Assembly (NCBI RefSeq): GCF_014633365.1
Contig: NC_068348.1
Location: 16,882,311 to 16,946,310 of the forward strand
DNA from: Diospyros lotus
Lineage: Eukaryota > Streptophyta > Magnoliopsida > Ericales > Ebenaceae
DNA: 64,000 bases
Direction: 5' to 3'
Shown piece after piece: positions 10,716-21,594 of this stretch (its first letter is position 1; every line of letters begins with the position of its first letter). The notes under the pieces were generated by a model. That model had not been told where the DNA came from, did no database searches, and was given only the letters and a program-made list of their open reading frames with translations. The position numbers were made by a program, and so were the translations under genes.

Positions 10716-11339
10716 ATGAAGTTGGGAAATAGTGAGATCCTGTACGCATAAGTGTTGGGTAATGATTAGGGAATGTCTAGTCGTTGGGTACTAGTCTTGG
10801 CAAATAAACCCTCTGGTTGGGGAAAGTAGTCTATTTCGCTAATGATTGATAAATGGTTTAGTGTGCAGATCATAGGGTTAATATGAAGCCTGGGGAGTCG
10901 AGTCACAAGAATAAAATGAGAGTTTGGTTATGAATGATGGATGCTTTCTAGATTAGCTTTCAAGTGATACGCAATAGAATATGAGGGTAGCGTTATCTCA
11001 ATAGATTTGAATTCAAGGGAGTCCCAAGGTATAAGTTAGTGGTTTTAGAATTGAACTGAGGTTAGAAGGGAAAGCGGTGGTAAGAAGGCACAGTGGGATA
11101 TCAAGCGATAGTAAGGGACAGTCGGCTGGCTGCAAACAATCGTTCATTTTCTTTAGTCTATCGACTATCCTGGCTGAGCCCGATATCTTAAGTTCCTTGT
11201 CTATGGAGTGGAAAAAATCCATTCAATATTTAAGTGATTGTTGTGAGAGAGTTAAGTGGCTATAAGAGGCAGACAGCCCCCAATTATGTCAGTGCTTCGA
11301 CTCAAATTTTGGGGATGAAATTTTATTAAGAATGGAGAC
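10716..11339 (+). mobile_element. Internal remnant of G1 with polypurine tract
   Basis: About 620 bp between the two LTRs, far too short for gag-pol. No coding domain is recognisable. The last 30 bp (GGGGATGAAATTTTATTAAG then AATGGAGAC) resemble the sequence and polypurine tract that precede 3' LTRs of plant gypsy elements. G1 therefore lost almost its whole interior. Confidence 0.6.
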
Positions 11340-12330
11340 TGTAAGGACCGGAGTTTTTGGGAAAAGAGCGAGGTGGTTTTATGTTGTACTTATGATGGTT
11401 ATTTTTGGGGAAAATAAAACATTTATGTGTGGGTTGAAGGAACTTCAAGGGAATGAGCTAACCTAGAGAGGCTTAGGAATCAAAAGAGGTTTGAGTTAGG
11501 GGATTTTGAGTTTGGCTTGGGATATGATAAAGTGTATTTGGATATAGCAAACCATATATTCGGATAGGTGAGGCAACATTCCGATAAGGGAAGTGGGATA
11601 TTCGGATATAGGGTGTTATATTCGAATACAAAGGTAAGCTATTGGGAGGTATTTAGATGGGCTTGGAGTATATTCAACTATGCCAAAGGGAAGAAGTGTT
11701 CATTTGGATGGTGAGGAGGGCATCCGGATATGCAAAATGCATATTCAGATATGAGGGCATGACATTCGGATGCTAGGGTAGCTTATGGATGTGCATTTGG
11801 ATGGGGTAGAGTGTATTCAGATATATCAAAGAAAAGAAGAGTGTATTTAGATGGAGTGAGGGATATTCGAATATGAGAGGTTATGCATTTGGACATGCTA
11901 AGTCCTATCCAGATATGTGAGAAAAGAAGAGGAAAGCTTGTTTGGATAGCTTGAGAGGCATCTGAATATGCCAAGGCGCTATTTGGATATGGGGGTATGT
12001 ATTCAAATATGTGAAACAAAGAAGGAAGAGCTGTATATGGATAAGAAGGGTTCTATTCGGATATGCCTAGTAAAATGTGAGACCATTCGGATACCTAGGG
12101 CTGTATTCAGATATCTCTCACAAAAGAGGTAAGATAGCAGTCGGATAGCCTAGAAGCATCCAAATATGGGCCACGCGTCTGGTATTTCGTATTTTCGCCT
12201 CTCGTTTCTCTCGTTTTATCTTTCTTTGAAGCTAAGCAAGGCATTAATAAGTACCAAGGCATGGAGAAAGCAGAGAAAGCATGGCTGAGAATGGGTTTAG
12301 ATTACCTAATCTCTGTGTAAATTAATTAGA
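11340..12330 (+). mobile_element. 3' LTR of G1, right end lost (approximate)
   Basis: Starts TGTAAGGACCGG, matching 10169. It contains the ATTCGGATATG-type array (11530-12175). The conserved LTR end seen in the 5' copy (GACCTCCCAGAGGTGGGG) is absent. The sequence passes into truncated LTR X2 somewhere between 12200 and 12335, so both partners are truncated at this junction. Confidence 0.65.
11530..12175. repeat. ATTCGGATATG motif array in G1 3' LTR
   Basis: Roughly 25 degenerate copies of a 10-11 bp motif (consensus YATTCGGATATG, with TTTGGATG and TTCAGATAT variants) in 650 bp, at irregular 20-35 bp intervals. The intervening sequence is unrelated. The same core, in reverse complement, recurs in LTRs at 32320-32790 and 34360-34810. 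Confidence 0.8.
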
Positions 12331-12574
12331 GAGATTATGCGAGATGGTTAATGAGTCCCTAGATTTCCTATTGAAGGTCTTATTCTAAAGTTTTAAGAAT
12401 ATATGACAATTGGCCTTTGTAATAAGGATGTCTTAATAATAATTTTTAGTCCTTAGACTTCTTAGAAGGGGACTATGATTAGTCGAGTACAGATTGACAC
12501 ATAGGAAGTATGAGATAGTAATGATAAAGGATGGTGAGTCGCATGCCATAATTCATGAATGGATATAGCATACA

Positions 12575-14790
12575 CACTACAAAAAATCAATGTTTTAGCG
12601 ATGAAATTTTTCGTTGCCATAACATCAAAATTCGTTGCTAAATTTTTTAGCAACGAATTTAGTGATGGGTACCTTTCGATTGCTAAAAAGAGTGTCGTTG
12701 AAATTTAGCGACGAAAAACAATTTCATAGTTGAATTTAGTGCATGCCCGCAAAATACCAGCCTCCCTGCATGCTTGCCAACCCCCCGCACGCACCCTCTT
12801 CCCCTTATGCACATGCTACATGGCTGCACCTCTGCTCGCCACGTGGCAGCATTGAGATAATAATCCTAAGCATTGCACCTTGGAATCAAACCCCCAACCT
12901 CTAAGGACCAGGCACCTATATGTGCGCGCCAGAGCCGGCTGATCTGGAAGCCTCCTTGACTATTAATGTGCATAAATTATACTTATAGTATTTTCTTCCA
13001 AACTTTTCAGAATTATATTTACACTCCAAAATTTCTCAAACTTATTTAATGAATATTAATTTTAATATTAATGTTAGAAGAGGGAAATGAATATTAATTT
13101 TAATTTTAATATTTATTAATTTTATTTCATTACTAATTCAAATAGAAGTTTACAAATTATTATATTAGCAGCAAAAAATTATGTTCTTATTTTGATTTTA
13201 ATTTGTAATTTCATATTTTATTAATTTTGTAACTTAACGATAAAAGTTTTTGTCACTAATTTTGGATTTAATTAGAATTTTTATAAATTCTACATTTAAC
13301 TATGAAAATTTTTGTTATCAAATCAAAATTTTAATTTAATTTAAATATTTTATGAATTTCACATTAAATTTTTATAAATGTTTTGTTAAAAGTTATTTAC
13401 AATAACCTTATTAAGTTTATGTGCAAACTCCTAAATTATGTTTGAAGAAACAAACATAGAATTTGTGTACGGGCTCCGATTTTAGCCCATAATATATGCT
13501 TTTGGGGTAGCTCGATAAGACAGTCGCAACAAGACTCTTTGCTGCTACTGATTATGTTTTTTCACTTTTTATGTTTAAATGTAATTTTTAGTTATTTTAG
13601 TGTCTTTTATTTTAAGTCTGGCCTTTAATGTAAGGGCCCAATTTATTAAGAGCCTATAGTGCGTTAGGGTTATTATTTAAATACTTTTTTATCATTGTCG
13701 GACTTTCAAATTTCTTTTGGTTAGTTACGGTAGCCCGTGGGTCTTCTTGGTTAGGTAGGTTAAATTGAATCAATTGAGTCAAAAATATAAATTTAGTTGC
13801 TAAAATGTAAAAATTAAAGTATGAATTTCACATTAAATATAAACTCCATTTAATTTAATTTTTTTAATTTTTTAAGTCAAAAATTATTATTTTTAATTTA
13901 AACTTTTTATTTTTTATTTAAATTTTTTGTTTTTAGTGACGGATCTGTTCCGTAGCTAAAGTTTTAAATTTTTTATTTAATTTTTTTCTATTTAAATTAA
14001 ATTTAAATTTTTAATTTAATTTTTTTTTGGTTTTTAGTGCAGTTGCTAAATATTAAATTTTTAATTTGATTTTTTTTTCTTTTTTTAGCGATTAATTTGT
14101 GGTCGCTAAAGTTTTAATTTTTTTTTTATTTTTTTCTTTTTTTAGCGACAAATTTGTTCCGTCGCTAAATTTTAAATTTTTAATTTAATTTTTTTCTTTT
14201 TAGTGACAAATTTGTTTTGTCACTAAATTTTGAATTTAATTTTTTTTCTTTTTTAACAAGGGATTTTGTTCAGTTGCTAAAGTTTAAATTTTTAATTTAT
14301 TTTTTTTTAAAGATGGATTTGTTCTGTCACTAAAGTTTTTAATTTTTAATTTAATTTTTTTCTTTTTTAGCCATGGATTTGTCCTATTACTAAATTTTGA
14401 ATTTTGAATTTACTTTTTTTCCTTTTTAACAACGGATTTGTGTCGTCACTAAACTTTTACATTTTCAATCATTTTTTTTTATTTTTTAGCGATGGATTTT
14501 GTTTCCTCTCTAAAGTTTAAATTTTTAATTTAATGTTTTTTCTTTTTTAGCAACGGATTAATTTCGTCTCTAAAGTTTTAAATTTTAAATTTTTTTTATT
14601 TTTTAGTGACGAATTTGTTCCGTTGCTAAAGTTTAAATTTTTAATTTTTTTTTCGTTTTTAGCGACATATTTGTTCTATCGCTAAAATTTTAAATTTATT
14701 AAAAATATTAAAAATTATTTAGTGACAAGATTTTTGTCGCTAAATTAAAAAAATATTTAAAAATATTAGTGACGTAATATCCGTCGCTGT
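12575..14790 (+). mobile_element. CACTA-1, non-autonomous, right terminus deleted
   Basis: Starts with CACTACAAAAAATCA, the CACTA (En/Spm) terminal inverted repeat, preceded by ACA (12572-12574). The subterminal TTTAGCGATG and TTCGTTGC inverted repeats follow at once. A GC-richer segment (12730-12950) is shared with CACTA-3 and, more weakly, CACTA-2. Most of the right half is a tandem hairpin array. No TGTAGTG right end exists: sequence passes from a hairpin unit (CCGTCGCTG) directly to X2 at about 14791. Comparison with X1 shows that adjacent LTR sequence is also missing, so one deletion removed both. No transposase is present. Confidence 0.88.
13925..14786. repeat. Tandem array of about 15 hairpin units in CACTA-1
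   Basis: Units of about 55-65 bp, each an imperfect inverted repeat of the form TTTAGCGACGGA...TCCGTCGCTAAA with a 3-8 bp loop, separated by AT-rich TTTTAAATTTTTAATTTAAT linkers. Starts occur near 13933, 14029, 14080, 14139, 14197, 14251, 14300, 14358, 14413, 14476, 14541, 14593, 14645, 14714 and 14764. Several have decayed on one arm. Confidence 0.85.
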
Positions 14791-15389
14791 ATGTCGGTGC
14801 CAAGTATTGCGGTTGCTAAGAACTGTTCGATTATCGGGTGGGAGATGCACTATGTGGTCCCTGTGTAATGTCATATAGAGGCAGGTGATTACTAATGAAA
14901 TCCATCAATCTTTAGCGTGAGGTGAACATCCGATGCGATCAGTTGTGGTCTTGATTGTAGAAACCCCTGGCTAGGGTACATTTGATTGGAAAGTGTTCCA
15001 ATGTCGGAAAGAATTCTGATGTGTCGTCTCAATCTCACCACACTAATTTTAGCATAGTCATCGAGTTAGTGAGTTTGATCAGTCCATGACTCTCACTCGA
15101 TTGGGATGCTAACTGATGGAGGGATTATAGTACACGAGAATCAAAAGTCCAAATAAGTTCTATTATAAAGTAAGACTTCATTACTCGTAGGATCGCCCTA
15201 AGATAATGCTAGTCACTCAAGGTTTTTCTGAGTACATTGAGCAGATGGAGAGATCCTCGATGTAGACCAAAACATTTCGTCAGCGTCAAAGAGTTTAACG
15301 TATCCTGATTGCTACTTAGTAGTGAGCCTAGAAGGTCACATACATATCTGGGCGTGATGGTAAACTAAGTGATTAAAGTTGAAACTGTT

Positions 15390-15560
15390 ATCAAGAGTTA
15401 ATAGCGTTTATCGTTAAGAGTTAACGGATCAAGTTCAATGATCAAATTAATGAGGAGCATATGTCAAGAGTTGATAGGCATGTTGTTAAGAGTTCATGGG
15501 GGCCTTAGTGTCATTATGAGATAATGAAAGTGTTGTTAAGAGTTAACAGTGCTGCCTAGA
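15390..15560. repeat. GTTAAGAGTTAAC array in X2
   Basis: Five copies of a GTTAAGAGTTAAC-like inverted repeat (arms GTTAA/TTAAC, spacer GAG) at 20-40 bp spacing. X3 has five copies at the same LTR position (30084-30245). Both arrays are followed by sequence with GTCGACCG. Confidence 0.8.
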
Positions 15561-17105
15561 TGCAATTTTTGAAAGTTTTGGATAAGAGGCCAAAATGGTT
15601 AACAGCCTTGGGAAGCTGTCGACCGTTTTCAAGAGAAACGATCGACAACTCCTTGCGAACGATTAACCGTTCTTGTTATAGATGGTCGAGATTTCTCGAT
15701 CCGTTTGTCATATGTGCAACGGATTTTGGGCTACGTGGCACGAGAGGATGACGGGAGGACGAGAGGCTCGAAGGCAAGTGTCCTTATCGTCCCTTGGTCC
15801 CTCTCTCTCTCTCCTATGGCTGATTTGTCAGATTTCCCTCTTTTGGGTGTGCCCTAGGGTTTCCATTTTGGGAGAATATATAGTCTTGTGTCTATGCTCA
15901 CAAGAGAGACAACTAGTGTGTGAAAGTTGGCTAGTTTTCTCTCAGCCAAGCTTATTGTTCTTCTCCCAATCAAAAACCCTAACTCATTCCATTATTCCAC
16001 TTGCTTTCTCATAGCTATTATAGCTTATTGTTCTTGATAGTGAGACTATTAAGCTTGAGAAGCCCTTTTGATTTGAACCCATTTTCATTCCCAACCTTAA
16101 TCTCCCTTTCTCTCTCTGTTTAGCATAAAGAGAGAGTGTTGGGATTCACCATCTCGTTGGAGCATGGACTGACTAGGCCTCCCATATTTTCTGGAGTCGG
16201 TTCTGTCTAACCGAAAAGTTGTTTAGGAGCTATTTGGAGCAAGGAGTTACTGCTACTAAAGGAGTTCAGCCTCTACATCAATCTTCAAGAGTTGAAAGGT
16301 ATACCTACTAAACCCCCTATGGCATGGTTTAGTTTTTGATTAGCATATGGACATCAAAATGAATCTTGTAAGGGCATTTTTGGTTTATGTTTCCGCTACC
16401 ATTATGTTGATTTTCAAAAAAGTTTTGAAAATCCGGTTAAACCCTTACATTGATACTTCAATAGTTGGCGTTTCTCATCATAAATCTCTGACACTAGTGC
16501 ACAAGATAACTCTATTGCCTCCAGCCAAAGGACTAAATACACAATCGAGAACCAGCAATAGAAAATTAATCCTCAAAACCATGTGATTTGTCATAGGTGT
16601 CACATTCAGTAGATGCTCATCTAACACCTACTCACATTTTTGCTATCTGTATTTCATGCAAGGTAATATGTGACTTGTAACACCCCATATTCTAAATATA
16701 CAATGAAGCTATATGATATTCATTATACTCTAGTAACAACCTCGGGCGTTATTGGAAATCCTTTATCAATGGAAGCAAGGATCGAACTCGAGTATGCTAA
16801 ATATCTAGGATTTCCACAAGTTTAATAAAAATTTGTCACGCACCAACATATCAGAAACTATAGCAACCTCACGAATAAATGAATTTGTGGTACAGTAGTA
16901 AAATCGCACACAAACACTATACATCCTTAAGTATCTTAGCTATTATTTACAATATAATGTTGGGAATACAAGTACTATGCTTGGGTTACAAGTATAAACA
17001 ATGATTTCATAAATTAAAGATCCAAAACTTCAAAGTTAGCTAAGCACCACCTCCTTGCCTTTATCTGAACTGGAAACTAGGATACCTGTCACATCTGACA
17101 TACTT

Positions 17106-17122
17106 GGAACGTTGAATGTTCC
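17106..17122. promoter_or_regulatory. Conserved palindrome GGAACGTTGAATGTTCC in T2
   Basis: An inverted repeat (GGAAC..GTTCC) identical at all 17 positions to T3 (49135-49151) and close to those of T1 and T4. The adjacent TTAGATG/CATCTAA hairpin is degraded here. Confidence 0.65.
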
Positions 17123-17244
17123 AGGGGTATGAAACACCCAAGTTAGATAATTACATTTAAGTGAGTGGCACAAAAAAGGAAACAATGCATGCAAGAGCAA
17201 TATGTAGTTATGCCATGAAATCTTCTCGATGGCAACCAAGTTAG

Positions 17245-17455
17245 AATGTTACCCTGTCTAAACCTCTCGACCCCCTTACACAGGCATGAGCTAGCCCCCT
17301 TACTTGCCATGTCCGAACCCCTCAGTCCCCTTACACAGGCACGAGATAGCCCCCTTACTTGCCATGTCCGAACGCCTTGGCCCCCTTACACAGGTACAAG
17401 GTAGCCCCCTTGCACAGGCTCACGTGGTCAACCCCCTTACATAAGCCCCCGTGGT
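17245..17455. repeat. C-rich tandem repeat in T2
   Basis: About three copies of a 65 bp unit built from CCCCCTTACACAGGCACGAG and CCCCCTTACTTGCCATGTCC, becoming shorter at the right end. It is absent from T1, T3 and T4, which have other short repeats in the same part of the LTR. Confidence 0.8.
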
Positions 17456-18213
17456 AGTTCACACATGGCAAGCCACCAACTATCCACAACCAAGAAAATG
17501 CCATGATGTATGAAAAAGCAGAAGGAATATGATATGCAAGCCACAAGCCACGTATGAAAGTCAACATGTTCAAACCTGATGCAAGTAGAATGGATACACC
17601 CGAAACAAAGGAAACGTGAGATGTAGGCAACAAACCACCCACAAATGAAACCAAGAGTGATTAACAAGAAGGAAGAAGAATGTAGGAACCACTCACCAAA
17701 TATTTTTACATGAGGTTAAAGGGCATTAAAAGAGGAGTTGATCTAGAAAATTGCAGGGGAAAAGGACCATTCATGCGCCCTCATGCACCTCTCAAAGGGC
17801 CTTCATGTGCGACCACGTGCAGCCCTTATCGGCGCGTGTGCTGCACATGCCACATTTTTCTTTGGCGACAACAATGAGTGGTCCTTCTAGTTTTTCGACC
17901 ATATCTCCCTTGTATTAGCTTCGATATGACCCTCATTTGAACCTACAGGTCTCTCTCTACCCCTCTACAAGAATATAACAAGAAATCAGACTTACCTTGT
18001 GGCTTTTCTTAACTATTTGGCACGAACTCTGATGAAGACCTAAAAACTCCAACTAGGCCTATTTCTCCTTCGTTTCTTCATCGATTTCACTCGTTCTTCT
18101 TGCATAATTCTCCCCACACTCTTAAGACCTTATTCCTCACCTCAAAACCCCTCAAACCCTCATGGTTTTGCCTCAACTCTACTTGAAATGGTTTGGGAAT
18201 GGAACCTTGGGCT

Positions 18214-18221
18214 TATTTATA
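18214..18221 (-). promoter_or_regulatory. TATA box of LTR T2
   Basis: TATAAATA on the minus strand (context CTATAAATAAGCCC). It is equivalent in position and orientation to the boxes in T1 and T3. Confidence 0.6.
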
Positions 18222-18849
18222 GATTTTTTTGCCAATCCCGTTACGCCAAGTATCCCGCCACCTAGCACCGTAATTATTACATCGCCACTTGTGCCAATCC
18301 TATCCTGCCATATTTCCAAAACTATATTGGAATTCTATTTGGAATCCAAAGCCAAATTGGAATGTTATTTGAAATCCAAAGTTATATTGGATTTGAAGTT
18401 TGAAATCCATAACATTCAAATCCTCGCACTAATTCCCAAGTTTTTTGTTTAATTATAATTTTACCTGAACTCTAATAATTACGATTTTACCCCTGGCTCA
18501 GAAACTGAACTTTTATCTTAGGACTTCCATAATCCTTTGAAATGTCATATTTTTCTCAAACATTTGAACTTAAAAATCTCAGGTATTACCTGACTCAGCA
18601 CCCATACTCATTAGCATCTCATGCTAAATAATGGTAGTAGCACATGTGTTGGTCCATAATGGATAAATCATATTCCCTTTATGATAAATCTCAAGACCAG
18701 GAATATCTTTAAGAAATCTTGTACTAGAAATTTGTGTCACATCATTCTAAACAATTAAGAATTAGATCTCTTCCAGAAAATCTACGAACTCATTCATAAA
18801 GGAAAACACAGAGTATGAATGAAGATATGACCTTATATATATATGTAAG

Positions 18850-20275
18850 TGTTAGAGTTATGCCCCACAAGCCAATCATGTTTTATGTAATTGATCATAC
18901 TTTACATTGGATTCTTTATCTTCAATCAATTGTTATTGCAAGGCATTATGTTTTTATTTGTCATTGATGGTTGTCGTCATTATTTATTGCAATCCATACT
19001 TGACAAAGTCCATAGTTCAAATAGGCTCATGGAATATAGTCGTGCATAGAGATGACGATCATGAAACATATTCCCTATAAGCCTTTATCTTAAATGTTCT
19101 TAGTCATAGAGTTATTAGAATTGAACACTAATAACTCGGATAGACTAGCGCATATGATGCATGCTTAATCAAGAGAATGTCTTGTTTCATGGACATTGGT
19201 GTGAGGACACTAGTGCATATATGTGGGTGCTTATTATAAGAATAAGTACACTGAACTGATCCGTTACAGAATTCCTAATGGTTATTGTTTAATGTCGAAT
19301 TGGAATTCCTATATTGTAATTGTGCAGATTGATCCTTAGACTTGAAACATCATGATTGTCTTATAATTGATTGGTTTTGCTTTGGTGCTTTTTTGGATTC
19401 TAATGGAGTCATTGACAAACTATCACTGGGCGTGGCCTTATCATATATGAAGGCTTGTGAATGTCGAAATAGGATTCATCACTTATCGTTAAGATGAGAG
19501 GATGTCCTATGTATTCCGATGATTTCATGACTGAGGAAATCCTTGGCCAAGGAGAGGTGGAAATCAAAAGGTGTTTTGATTTCACCTATCAAGTCATAAA
19601 TCAGGAATGGATACATAGTTATTGAATGATTAGGGTTTCGTCATAAAACCATACCCTAAATTCAATCGGGACATAGATCGATGAAAAGATTTTATTACAC
19701 GATAATTGCAATTGGAAAGGTCTATGTTTTTTTCATCGTTAGCTAGGTATTCATGGGATGTTGCTAGACATTAACCATGATATGTAGGGTTTAGAATTAA
19801 ATTGATTAATTTTAAAACTATTAATTAAAGAGTTTAATTAAGAAGCCCATGAGTTTAATTAATCTAATAAGTTGGGCCTTGATATAGCCCAATGGAATTG
19901 GCCCTACATCTAATCTAATGGTGGACCTAAGGGGTCACACACTTAGATAGAACCCATTCCACAATTAAAAAGAGAGAGTCAGCCCAATGTGATTAAGGGC
20001 TGAGCTTAAAGTGTTTAGGGTTTTTCCAAGGCATGATTAGGGTTCTTAAACTCTATTTATATGCCGCTTAAGAAGCTAGAAAGGATTAGAAAAATTTTGT
20101 GTCTCTCAAAAGGCGTGTAGTATTGCTAGCACAATTGAGGCGTTCATGGAAGGATCGATCGTGTGGACCGACTTGGAGGAGATCGCACTTGCGACTCTAT
20201 GGAACGAAATCAAGCAGAATCGAATCTCTACACGATTGTGGTTTCCTAACAATAAGAATAGGATTACATCATTAG
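18850..20275 (+). mobile_element. 5' LTR and leader of copia element Y (approximate end)
   Basis: Begins TGTTAGAGTTATGCCCCACA, a typical plant copia LTR start, at 18850 inside the X2' copy. It runs, without coding sequence, to near the start of gag. Several RY-rich and TTAATTAA stretches are present but no motif array like those in the other LTRs is obvious. The 3' end and primer site could not be fixed; the limit given is where gag similarity is about to begin. No 3' LTR of Y survives. Confidence 0.6.
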
Positions 20276-20289
20276 CGCCATTTACATAC

Positions 20290-21105
20290 ATTACACGTAG
20301 TGTAAATCTAGATTACATCATTTTAGGTAGACCTAACTTCAAGTATTGGTTTCACAACTTAAAAATTGTTTTAAGTATGGAGAAAATTAATGAGGCTTTG
20401 GAAAGAGTTGTGCCTGCTTCATTACCTGAGGGTTATAGTGAGGAGGAGCGTGTCACTTGGGAAGAGAAAAGGATCTAAGAGCAAGGAATTACATTTTGGC
20501 CTTCATGTCTAATTAGCTACAGCTACAGCTTCAGCATAAGCACATAACTGATGCATCCAGCATGATAATGAAGACGCAGAAGCTCTATGGAGAGCATAGA
20601 AAAAAGACTAGATATGAGATATGTAAACAACTATTTAGGGATAAATGGTAAAGGGCACAGATGTAGGAGATCACATCCTTAAAATGATCAATTTGATTGG
20701 TCAGTTGGACATTCAGGAGTTCTACATGGATGCTGACCTATAGATTGACCTCATCCTCCAGTTACTTTTGGAATCTTTTTCCTCTTTCATTCTTAATTAT
20801 AATATGAACAAAATTGTGTGCATACTTCTTGAGTTGTTAAACATGTTAACATCAACACAGGCCCAAATCAATGGGAAGGGCAAAGAAAGAGTTCTTGCTA
20901 TCACTTCCTCTTCTAGAACTTTTAAGAGTAAGAAGAGTTCTTCCAATAAGAAGAAGAAGTTGGGGCCAAAGAGGGACATCTCGAAGCCAAATCCTAAGGA
21001 GAAGGGATCAAGGGGAAAGTATTTCCACTGCCAGCAAGATCTGCATTGGAAGAGGAACTGCCTAATGTATCTCACTAGCTTGGAAGTCAAGCGTTCTGAG
21101 AACTA
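20290..21105 (+). pseudogene. Copia Y gag relic with zinc knuckle
   Basis: The N-terminal part (NLDYIILGRPNFKYWFHNLKI, about 20300-20370) matches the copia gag-like region, where a W..N.KIVL pattern is usual. A stop follows at 20476-20478 and the frame shifts several times. A basic linker rich in Lys/Ser leads to a zinc knuckle near 21030-21063 that reads YFHCQQDLHWKRNC, with the first Cys of CCHC changed to Tyr. Gag would form the particle and bind RNA. It is not functional. Confidence 0.82.
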
Positions 21106-21139
21106 GGGTGTATGTATATCTTGTTTCTTTGTCATTGAG

Positions 21140-21540
21140 ATGATCAATGTGATTGGTTATTCTCCCATCTTGTGGATACTTGATTCAGGTGCAACTTCTC
21201 ATATTTGTGTTTGCATGTAGGATCTCAAGGGGAGTAGGCTGCTTGAGAAGTGGGAAGATATCCAACGAGTGGGAAATGGAGTTCTTGTAGAGACATTACC
21301 TATAGGGACAACTTTTGTAACTCTCCATTTTGGGCTTGTATTAACACTAAAAGACTACTTATATTTACTTGATGCATTTTGAAATGTAGTGTCCATTCCT
21401 AGACTTGTAAGAGATGGTTATGAACTTTTTTTTACTAATAATGCATGTCAAATTCATTATGGTAATGAGGTTGTTGGCATGGTCATCATGGTGAATGGTC
21501 TTTATATATTAGAGTTGCACAAACCTGTCCAATAGAGAGA
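21140..21540 (+). pseudogene. Copia Y protease relic
   Basis: Contains ILDSGATSHIC near 21178-21210, the D-S-G active site of the copia aspartic protease, here intact. It is followed by segments resembling the rest of the domain (VSIPRLVRDGYEL near 21390). Stops and frameshifts interrupt the frame. Confidence 0.8.
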
Positions 21541-21594
21541 TGTAAATGTTGCATCCAAAAGCAGTGAGAAGCATTCTTGCAGTGACAGTGTTAA

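Larger units (their letters stand above)
12331..16480 (+). mobile_element. LTR X2, family X, forward, interrupted by CACTA-1
   Basis: A forward copy of LTR family X: segments 12335-12574 and about 14791-16480. The 3' end (GTTGGCGTTTCTCATCA) matches the verified end of X3 at 35405. The first ~120 bp are missing where it meets G1. About 165 bp next to CACTA-1 are also missing. It carries the AAGAGTTAAC array (15390-15560), a weak TATA-like ATATATAG near 15876 and a CT-rich stretch near 15800. At 16480 it abuts a reverse X copy (X2'), into which it appears to have inserted. Confidence 0.8.
16676..18590 (-). mobile_element. Solo LTR T2 (gypsy-type), reverse, inside X2'
   Basis: A 1915 bp LTR, TGTAACACCCC to AGGTATTACC (terminal A mutated to C). 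It is flanked by perfect TGACT duplications (16671-16675, 18591-18595). On the sense (minus) strand it has a TATA box near 18220 and a GGAACGTTGAATGTTCC palindrome. Its most distinctive part is a C-rich tandem repeat at 17245-17455. No internal element sequence is present. Confidence 0.93.
16486..18844 (-). mobile_element. LTR X2', family X, reverse, interrupted by T2
   Basis: Two pieces, 16486-16675 and 18591-18844, collinear with X1 positions 420-840 in the same orientation. X1 is unbroken here (GCGACTCACCATCC near 590) and matches the TGACTCAGCACC that spans the insertion point, so T2 is confirmed by an empty site in the same window. The rest of X2' was lost on the left at X2 and on the right at copia Y (18850). 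Confidence 0.82.

Noticed and set aside
15682..16014. A 110-codon open frame in X2
   Set aside because: Low-complexity Leu/Ser-rich peptide from a CT-rich LTR stretch; not conserved in X3.
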